A DNA stretch of 5,516 nt from Bacteroidales bacterium. Lineage in GTDB: Bacteria > Bacteroidota > Bacteroidia > Bacteroidales > JALTDM01. The stretch is from the NCBI GenBank assembly GCA_027073875.1, contig JALTEO010000392.1, positions 1-5,516 on the forward strand. Reading direction: 5' to 3'. This document shows positions 1 through 5,077 of the stretch, one piece after another. The notes beneath the pieces are model-generated. The model was not told the DNA's origin. It was given only the letters and a program-made list of their open reading frames with translations, and made no database searches. Position 1 is the stretch's first letter; each line of letters starts with the position of its first letter. The position numbers and the translations under genes were made by a program.

Positions 1-976
1 TATTTAAATTATTGCCATTAATAAAATAATATTCACCATTTTCATTATATTTTGGTGTTCCGTGAAGTCCATCTCCCAATTTATAAACAGCAAAATCTAA
101 ATTAATATTTGTCCAATTACTTGGAAGTTCCTTTAAATCTTGTAATGTCATTGATAAATCTAAATCAACTTTTAACTTTGTCGGTTTACTCGGCTTCTTA
201 CCATCTTTCCCGTTTTTCTCCCACTCTTTAACTGTTTTTTTCCAGTCTTCGAGTTGTTTTTCGTAGTGCTTTTGGCGTTCTTCTTTTATCTGTTGTAGTA
301 GTTCTTCGGCTGTGGGTAATATATCAGCACGTCGAGACGAACGGCCGTTCGTCTTTACAATCTCTTCTCTCCACTCTTTGGTGAGTTCGCCCTCAAAGGC
401 TTTTTTTAGCACTGCTTGGCGGTATATTTTTAGTTGCTCTTGTGCTTTTTTTAGGTTGGCAATACCATTGTCTAAATCGGAAAAAAGGCTTTCTATTTTT
501 GAAACTATGGCTCGTTGGGTTGGTAGGGGGGCTATTGGGATTAATAAGTTTTGTGCTGATTTGTCATTTAAAGCAGATTGGGTAGAACCTGAACAATTCT
601 TATCCTTTTCATTTAAAAATAATTTCGACTTAAAGTAGTATAAAAGATATTCTGAAATTATAGTTTCTTTTGAAGGTCTTATCTGTATAAAACCTGTTGA
701 AAAAAGCTGTTTGTCAAATTTATCTGTAATAATTATTGCTTTGTCGGTATCTTTCATTCTTGCTTGAAGCACATCTCCAAGTTGCCCACATCTATTTGCA
801 CGAGAAGGTTTTTCAGTGAATGAATATAATCCTTCTGAAACAAACATTTTGTTTTTAATACTACCAGTTGAATAATACTCTTTCTTGCCATTATATACAG
901 AAACTCCAGTCTTTACATAGTTTAAATCTTTTACTAATGAAGCAAAAGCCCAATCTTTTCTTAATTTATCCTTCAT
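1..976 (-). CDS. hsdS: Type I restriction-modification specificity subunit HsdS (3' end beyond the window)
   Basis: HsdS is the DNA-recognition subunit of a type I R-M complex. Two target recognition domains (TRDs) each read half of a split site, and conserved helical arms space them and dock HsdM. I read 325 codons without a stop, starting at the ATG that overlaps the preceding stop as TAATG. Residues 1-145 form TRD1. Residues 146-200 are the classic central region: PIAPLPTQRAIVSKIE, then a helix ending in RQAVLKKAFEGELT. Residues 217-270 are a highly charged coiled-coil linker rich in K and E. From about residue 284 (LPSNWTNINLDFAVYKLGDG, later YYFINGNNL) TRD2 begins, and the window ends inside it. 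Oddities: a palindrome encodes residues 207-216, and Leu codon use in the central part differs from both TRDs. Target sequence cannot be deduced. Family assignment is firm; the protein is incomplete only because of the window edge. Confidence 0.93.
   Translation of the reverse strand, partial: MKDKLRKDWAFASLVKDLNYVKTGVSVYNGKKEYYSTGSIKNKMFVSEGLYSFTEKPSRANRCGQLGDVLQARMKDTDKAIIITDKFDKQLFSTGFIQIRPSKETIISEYLLYYFKSKLFLNEKDKNCSGSTQSALNDKSAQNLLIPIAPLPTQRAIVSKIESLFSDLDNGIANLKKAQEQLKIYRQAVLKKAFEGELTKEWREEIVKTNGRSSRRADILPTAEELLQQIKEERQKHYEKQLEDWKKTVKEWEKNGKDGKKPSKPTKLKVDLDLSMTLQDLKELPSNWTNINLDFAVYKLGDGLHGTPKYNENGEYYFINGNNLN
331..358. repeat. 28-bp palindromic element in the hsdS linker
   Basis: The core AGACGAACGGCCGTTCGTCT (335-354) is a perfect 20-base palindrome. 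With four bases on each side (GTCG and TTAC) it forms a 28-base unit whose outer seven bases match the transposase palindromes at 6 of 7 positions in each arm. It is read in frame as hsdS residues 207-216 and is conspicuously GC-rich for this locus. Confidence 0.75.
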
Positions 977-1100
977 TACGCAGCCAGTACTTCGTTAAGT
1001 TCATTAATAATTTCATTCATATCATTTCCAAAGAGTTGATACATTTTTCCTTTTCCGCCCTTGCTGTCAAATGGTGTATAATCGAGGCCGTCAATTTCAA
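976..1100 (-). repeat. Direct repeat copy B of the hsdR 3' end
   Basis: These 125 bases align without gaps to 1922-2046, with nine mismatches by eye (about 93% identity). Seven mismatches are synonymous in the hsdR frame and two change residues (Asp to Gly, Asp to Asn). The similarity stops abruptly at TTGAAATTGA on the upstream side and one base past the TAA on the other. Confidence 0.92.
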
Positions 1101-1161
1101 AAATATCTCCCAAATCAACTTCCACCCAATCCTCATTCATATTTCGTAATTCGTCATTCAT
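976..1161 (-). pseudogene. Chimeric fossil: hsdS-like 5' end fused to a second copy of the hsdR 3' end
   Basis: The reading frame starts at the ATG at 1161 (MNDELRN; an in-frame ATG also lies at 1140) and ends with TAA at 978-976, overlapping the hsdS ATG by one base. The first ~23 residues contain DWVEVDLGDIFEI, which resembles the opening strand of an HsdS TRD (compare the common WVxVxLGEIFE pattern). After the shared bases TTGAAATTGA the frame becomes LDYTPFDSKGGKGKMYQLFG...LNEVLAA, nearly identical to the HsdR C-terminus. I see no domain that could act alone, so I treat it as a recombination scar. It may still be translated and couple ribosomes to hsdS. An upstream in-frame ATG at 1203 lies in the repeat patch and would give 75 aa, but its first residues look non-genic. 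Confidence 0.75.
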
Positions 1162-1190
1162 AATTAATTTTTTGCACCTATTGTTGTTGT

Positions 1191-1238
1191 AAAGAAAATT
1201 CATAATAGAGAAAATTCATAATAGAGAAAATTCATGAA
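1191..1238. repeat. Three tandem 16-bp half-palindrome units
   Basis: Units at 1191-1206, 1207-1222 and 1223-1238 each contain GAAAATTCAT. The first two differ by one base. The third becomes the left arm of the full palindrome and departs at its last three positions. The array looks like repeated left arms added downstream of the transposase, between it and the fossil. Confidence 0.85.
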
Positions 1239-1247
1239 TTTTCTCTA
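1222..1247. repeat. Perfect 26-bp palindrome at the transposase 3' end
   Basis: This has the same core as the palindrome at 1534-1561. The 28-base unit is 1221-1248, with only the outermost pair mismatched. It contains the transposase TGA stop (1234-1232) at its centre. It could act as a REP-like substrate of the transposase or as an RNA hairpin. No T-run follows, so I do not call it a terminator. Confidence 0.88.
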
Positions 1248-1915
1248 CCGTTATTGTTCTGGTTAAATTTATCATTTGTCCATTTTTGCGGGTTATTAAT
1301 AATGTAATTTTTGATGCGTTCATATTCACCATTGTTGCGTATAATATGGTCGTGGTAATTGGGTTGCCAATTTTTCATTCCCGGTGTGTTTCGTAAAATA
1401 TTTATCTGTTTTGATGTTTGTTGTTGAAATTTCCCCAATATTTTGGGGATTAACATTTTTCGCCGTTGTTTACGATATTGTTTGATTTCATCTGTGGTTG
1501 GTTTGTTCTGGTGTTGTTGGTCGTTGGGATTGCGTAGAGAAAATTCATGAATTTTCTCTACAATGGTTTTATCGCCATTGTGATCAATATCACCAACATT
1601 GTGATCAATATCACCAACCGATGAAATTCCATTATCAAAATCATAATCATCCAATGATATAATCAAATGTATATGGTTGGGCATTACCGTCCATATATCC
1701 AAAATTATGCGTTTATGATATTCGGATATTTTTTTTATTTCCAATTCCACAATTTTACCAAATTCAGACAGAACTATTTTCCCGTTTACAATATTTCCTA
1801 AAATACATTTTCTGTCCTCAATACAAATTGTAATAAAATAATTTGCAGGGGATGAATAATCCCAAAATTGTGCACGATTTGATTGTATTCTGTATTTTCT
1901 TCTAAATTTTTCCAT
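1232..1915 (-). CDS. IS200-like HUH/Y1 transposase of the REP-associated (RAYT) type
   Basis: This is a 227-aa single-strand DNA transposase of the Y1/HUH superfamily. Such enzymes nick at palindromes through a catalytic tyrosine. RAYT members are normally single-copy and are thought to move short REP palindromes in trans. Visible features: the N-terminal fold around NYFITICIEDR (25-34); the metal-binding HUH motif MPNHIHLII with H81 and H83; the conserved IKQYRKQRRKMLIPKILGKF block (144-163); and the C-terminal NYIINNPQKW, where Y204 is the likely nucleophile by alignment with the tyrosine of the YIxxNP motif. All catalytic residues are present. Residues 88-143 are a variable linker holding a 7-residue tandem repeat (VGDIDHN twice) and a palindrome-encoded stretch (119-128). 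The last residues and the TGA stop also come from a palindrome. The start lies 6 bases after the hsdR stop with no Shine-Dalgarno, so translation probably depends on coupling. I see no IS-type left and right ends. Confidence 0.9.
   Translation of the reverse strand: MEKFRRKYRIQSNRAQFWDYSSPANYFITICIEDRKCILGNIVNGKIVLSEFGKIVELEIKKISEYHKRIILDIWTVMPNHIHLIISLDDYDFDNGISSVGDIDHNVGDIDHNGDKTIVEKIHEFSLRNPNDQQHQNKPTTDEIKQYRKQRRKMLIPKILGKFQQQTSKQINILRNTPGMKNWQPNYHDHIIRNNGEYERIKNYIINNPQKWTNDKFNQNNNGRENS
1534..1561. repeat. Perfect 28-bp palindrome inside the transposase gene
   Basis: The unit has arms GTAGAGAAAATTCA and their exact complement, with no loop, centred on CATG. It is read in frame as residues 119-128 (VEKIHEFSLR) in the variable linker between the HUH and tyrosine motifs. 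The same 26-base core recurs at the gene's own 3' end. Confidence 0.92.
1576..1617. repeat. Perfect 21-bp tandem duplication in the transposase linker
   Basis: Two identical 21-base units (1576-1596 and 1597-1617) encode VGDIDHN twice. Each unit is itself an imperfect palindrome (GTGAT, four-base loop CAAT, ATCAC). The length is a multiple of three, so the frame is kept. Confidence 0.92.
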
Positions 1916-1921
1916 ACAAAA

Positions 1922-2046
1922 TTATGCAGCCAATACTTCGTTAAGTTCATTAATAATTTCATCCATATCATTTCCAAAAAGTTGATACATTTTTCCTTTT
2001 CCGCCTTTGCTGTCGAATGGTGTATAATCAAGGTCATCAATTTCAA
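1922..2046 (-). repeat. Direct repeat copy A (end of intact hsdR)
   Basis: This is the matching segment within the complete hsdR. Together with copy B it flanks the transposase gene and the hsdS-like fragment, leaving 821 bases between the two copies. A flanking direct repeat in the same orientation could let homologous recombination delete the intervening transposase. Confidence 0.92.
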
Positions 2047-4753
2047 TATGGTACGAACTTACAACGTGGTCTTTTAACATTCTAAGCCATTCCATCTGTT
2101 CTGCATTAAAACGGTTGTGTTTTCCTGCATTTTGTTTAAAAATCCAAGTTTTAAAATTCTCGTCTATGGTTTTGTCAAAGGTTTTCAGTTCATTATCTAT
2201 TCCACAAGCTCTGCGAATAAGCGAAATTAATTTTGTAAGAGACGAAAGGCTTTGCGTCTGTACAGATGTATCTATTTTATCAAGCACAGCGTATGCTTCC
2301 CAAACATAATCGGGTGCAAGTATTGGCTTGTCAGTTTTTAGTTTATCAAAAACATCTTGTATCATTTTAAAAGTGATATTTCTGCGATTGTATGGCTGTT
2401 TGTAAAAAATAGTAAGTGCTTCTATCTCGTCTTTGTTCGCTTCAAGGTAATCGCTAAAATCTTTTACAATCTTTTTTGCTTTATCAACCGAAGTTGTATC
2501 CCATTCGGATTTTGTAACTTCATCAATATTTATGCTGTCGATAATTTGCTCGTGTTCTCTGCGAACATTTTCGATATATTCGTTTAGCTTTCCGTTAAAA
2601 GTAGATGCCGCTTGTAAAATTAATTCTTCTTGTGCTTCTTTTTTTGCTTGTTCTTCTTTTTCAGGTGTTCTCTCCTTAACAGGAATTTCATCTATTTTCG
2701 TTTGTGCTTTTTCTTCAATTTCATCTTTATCAAAAGCGATTAGCAGTTCCTTAGTGATTTGTTTTAGATTTTTGCCTTTTGATAATTCCAAAAGTTTATC
2801 TTTTTCCTTGTCTGTAATTTGTTTTTCCAAACGGATTAATCGGTTGGCAAGCGAAAGAAATAGGTCTTCATCTCTTGCTCCCACAGCAACAGCACCCAAT
2901 AAATCTTTTAGGGCAATAGTTGGTTTGCGTTCTAATGGTCGGCTATCTGTTTTCTTCGATTTGGTAACTCCAATGGCATCTACAATTACAAAATGCGTTT
3001 TGTGTGCTCCTTTAACAGAAGTATTGTTTGATTGAAAATCGTCTTTGTTAATAGTACGAGTTCCTCTACCTTTCATTTGCTCAAAATAGTTGGTACTTTT
3101 TACATCACGCATAAATAGCAGAACTTCCAAAGGTTTTACATCCGTACCTGTGGCAATCATATCAACTGTAACAGCAATTCTTGGATTATAGTCATTACGA
3201 AAACGATTTATAACAGATTTTGGGTTCTCTGTTGCTCGGTACGTTACTTTTTTGCAAAAGTCATCTCCCTCGTCAAACTCCTTTCTTATTATTTTAATGA
3301 TGTCGTCTGCGTGGCTATCGGTTTTAGCAAATACCAGTGTTTTTGGTACTTCGTAATCTCCGTTTTTATCTTTTCGGTTGGGGAATATTTCGGTTTCCAA
3401 TGCTTTTCGGAATTGGCGAATTATGGTTCTGATTTGGTTGGGGCTAACTACTTTTTTATCTAAATCGTTTTTTGTGTATTCAGTATCTTCATCAACTTGT
3501 TCCCAACGGCTTTTTCGTGTGAGTTTATCTCGCTTATCAACAAACCATCCGGATTTTATTTTTGCTCCTTTTTTAGATATTTCAGTTTCGATAGTATAAA
3601 CATCGTAAGGAACATTAACGCCATCAATTACCGATTGCTCGTAGGTATATTCGCTCACTACATTTTTTTCAAAAAAGCCGAAAGTTCGTTTATCGGGGGT
3701 TGCAGTTAGTCCAATTAAAAAAGCATCGAAATAATCTAACACTTGTTTCCAAAGATTATAGATTGAGCGGTGACATTCATCAATTACGATAAAATCAAAC
3801 ATTTCAATTGGAACTTTTTCCGAATACACAACAGGCATTGCCTGTTTTTTATTCAGTTGCTTATGCATCCAACTGTTCTCATTCGGATTGTCATTTTCTG
3901 CACCTTCCTCTAATTCTTCGCCTTTTAAAATGGCGTACATTCGTTGAATTGTAGAAATGCAAACTTGACTATCCGTAGGAATGTAACTTGATGTAAGTCT
4001 TTGAACATTGTATAATTCTGTGAATTTTCTGTTGATGTCATTTGGCTGAAAACTCATAAATTCTTGTTCAGCTTGTTCTCCCAAATTTTTTGTATCAACC
4101 AAAAACAGTATTCGTTTAGCATCTGCATATTTTAATAGGCGATAAACAAAAGTAGCTGCTGTAAATGTTTTTCCTGCTCCCGTAGCCATTTGTATTAAGG
4201 CTTTAGGTCTGTTATTTTTAAACGATTGTTCAAGGTTTTGAATAGCAATTATTTGAGCAGGTCTAAGTCCTTCAACATTCAATTGTGGAATATCTTGTAA
4301 TCTTGTTCTAAGGCTTCTATCTTTTTTCAGCCATTCGGCAAGTGTTTCCGGTCTAAAAAAGCTAAAAACATTTCTTCCTCTTGGTTTTGGATCTCGCAAA
4401 TCCCTAAAACGTGTAATAACACCTGTACTTTCGTAAACAAAAGGTAGATCATCTTTATTGATATTGTACTTTAATGTTGCAGTAGCATAAGCTTTAGATT
4501 GTTCTTCGACCTTAGTTAGGTGATAGCCTTCATCTTCTCTTTTTGCTTCAATAATCCCAACCGGCTTTCTGTCAACAAACAACACATAATCTGCTGGGCC
4601 TATATCTGTTTGATATTCACGAACAGCCACACCTTTGTTTGCTCCTAAATCAATTTCTTTTTTTGATTGCACAAGCCAACCTGTATCAATCAACATCTGG
4701 TCGATTTTATCACGAGCAATTTGTTCAGGATTTTGGTTCCTATCTTGTGTCAT
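1922..4753 (-). CDS. hsdR: Type I restriction enzyme, endonuclease/translocase subunit HsdR (EcoEI-like)
   Basis: HsdR is the motor and nuclease of a type I R-M complex. It pumps DNA using ATP and cuts far from the unmethylated target. The 943-aa protein is complete. The N-terminal PD-(D/E)xK nuclease shows D55 (PADY) and E69-x-K71 (IIEAK). The SF2 helicase motifs follow: Walker A ATGAGKT (190-196), DECH (325-328), TAT (350-352), motif IV region TLVFAKTD (472-479), motif V ATGTDVK (534-540) and motif VI QMKGRGTR (559-566). Residues ~640-740 are charged and helical. The rest fits the EcoEI_R_C region that binds the methylase core. The start MTQDRNQNPEQIARDKID matches the usual family opening. 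Every key residue is present, so it should be active if HsdM is supplied from outside the window. Its last 41 codons are duplicated at 976-1100, downstream on the minus strand. It has no Shine-Dalgarno. Confidence 0.96.
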   Translation of the reverse strand: MTQDRNQNPEQIARDKIDQMLIDTGWLVQSKKEIDLGANKGVAVREYQTDIGPADYVLFVDRKPVGIIEAKREDEGYHLTKVEEQSKAYATATLKYNINKDDLPFVYESTGVITRFRDLRDPKPRGRNVFSFFRPETLAEWLKKDRSLRTRLQDIPQLNVEGLRPAQIIAIQNLEQSFKNNRPKALIQMATGAGKTFTAATFVYRLLKYADAKRILFLVDTKNLGEQAEQEFMSFQPNDINRKFTELYNVQRLTSSYIPTDSQVCISTIQRMYAILKGEELEEGAENDNPNENSWMHKQLNKKQAMPVVYSEKVPIEMFDFIVIDECHRSIYNLWKQVLDYFDAFLIGLTATPDKRTFGFFEKNVVSEYTYEQSVIDGVNVPYDVYTIETEISKKGAKIKSGWFVDKRDKLTRKSRWEQVDEDTEYTKNDLDKKVVSPNQIRTIIRQFRKALETEIFPNRKDKNGDYEVPKTLVFAKTDSHADDIIKIIRKEFDEGDDFCKKVTYRATENPKSVINRFRNDYNPRIAVTVDMIATGTDVKPLEVLLFMRDVKSTNYFEQMKGRGTRTINKDDFQSNNTSVKGAHKTHFVIVDAIGVTKSKKTDSRPLERKPTIALKDLLGAVAVGARDEDLFLSLANRLIRLEKQITDKEKDKLLELSKGKNLKQITKELLIAFDKDEIEEKAQTKIDEIPVKERTPEKEEQAKKEAQEELILQAASTFNGKLNEYIENVRREHEQIIDSINIDEVTKSEWDTTSVDKAKKIVKDFSDYLEANKDEIEALTIFYKQPYNRRNITFKMIQDVFDKLKTDKPILAPDYVWEAYAVLDKIDTSVQTQSLSSLTKLISLIRRACGIDNELKTFDKTIDENFKTWIFKQNAGKHNRFNAEQMEWLRMLKDHVVSSYHIEIDDLDYTPFDSKGGKGKMYQLFGNDMDEIINELNEVLAA

Positions 4754-4854
4754 ATTGATTTCATTTTTATTGAGTGTTGGCTTTTCATTTCAATATTTTC
4801 TTGTAGCAAATTTCTCTTTATCAATTCTTCTTGCTCCTTATTCAAAAAAATCAT
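4750..4854 (-). CDS. Possible small leader ORF overlapping the hsdR start (hypothetical)
   Basis: I do not recognise this. A 34-codon frame from the ATG at 4854 reads MIFLNKEQEELIKRN... and ends with TGA overlapping the hsdR ATG as ATGA, the usual geometry of translational coupling. The frame stays open upstream, and an alternative ATG at 4968 would give 72 residues. The content is a lysine/glutamate-rich probable helix with no motif. It has no Shine-Dalgarno. It could be a real leader peptide, the remnant of an older upstream gene, or chance in AT-rich DNA. The overlap and the lack of any gene on the other strand are the only support. Confidence 0.25.
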   Translation of the reverse strand: MIFLNKEQEELIKRNLLQENIEMKSQHSIKMKSI

Positions 4855-5077
4855 CTTTGTTTGTTTGTATACTTGCGGAGAAAACATAACTTTTCTAGAA
4901 CTACTATGTCCAACAATATTGTAGTGTAAATTAGTCAAGAAAAAATCTATTATTGAAATAATTGCCAATAAGATTCTGTTTTGTAAAGATAAGGTACGCC
5001 TTGCAACTACCTTCCTAAATTAAAAAACTATACAAAAATATTGATTTTGAAAAAGTATTTTATGGGGAGATAATATT
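4754..5077. other. Divergent intergenic region between hsdR and the CPBP gene
   Basis: These 324 AT-rich bases must hold the start signals for both directions. Apart from the possible leader ORF, I see an inverted repeat at 4991-5013 and a 10-base palindrome ACAATATTGT at 4914-4923. A weak Bacteroidota-like promoter candidate for hsdR is TATGTTTT on the minus strand (4888-4881), 21 bases after TTGG (4913-4910), matching TAnnTTTG except at the last base. No tRNA, rRNA or convincing terminator is visible. Confidence 0.5.
4991..5013. promoter_or_regulatory. Inverted repeat upstream of the CPBP gene, possible operator
   Basis: AAGGTA (4991-4996) and TACCTT (5008-5013) form perfect 6-base arms around an 11-base centre, cgccttgcaac. 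The patch is noticeably richer in G and C than its AT-rich surroundings and sits 64 bases before the CPBP start. That would fit a repressor or activator site, but no cognate regulator is in the window. Confidence 0.3.

Noticed and set aside
312..638. Plus-strand frame of 108 codons
   Set aside because: It is antisense to hsdS over its central region, and the hsdS reading gives clear family motifs.
868..1149. Plus-strand frame of 93 codons that shares a segment with the frame at 1883-2077
   Set aside because: The shared segment is simply the antisense of the duplicated hsdR tail. Neither has independent support.
1191..1238. CRISPR-like array
   Set aside because: There are only three 16-base units, directly adjacent with no spacers.
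1222..1247. Intrinsic terminator after the transposase gene
   Set aside because: The stem is AT-rich and no run of T follows on the minus strand. The same palindrome occurs inside the coding sequence.
1798..2046. Minus-strand frame of 82 codons across the hsdR/transposase boundary
   Set aside because: It is out of frame with both well-supported genes and has no family features.
976..2046. A composite transposon bounded by the two direct repeats
   Set aside because: The repeats are the coding end of hsdR with 7% divergence, not insertion-sequence ends. No target-site duplication is visible, so recombination between hsd loci is the simpler account.
2532..3035. Plus-strand frame of 167 codons
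   Set aside because: It is antisense to the hsdR helicase/C-terminal region. Its serine/phenylalanine-rich content is typical of the complement of a lysine/glutamate-rich gene.
5001..5034. Sigma-70 style promoter TTGCAA/TATACA for the CPBP gene
   Set aside because: The spacing of 22 bases is too long, and no better-spaced pair was found.
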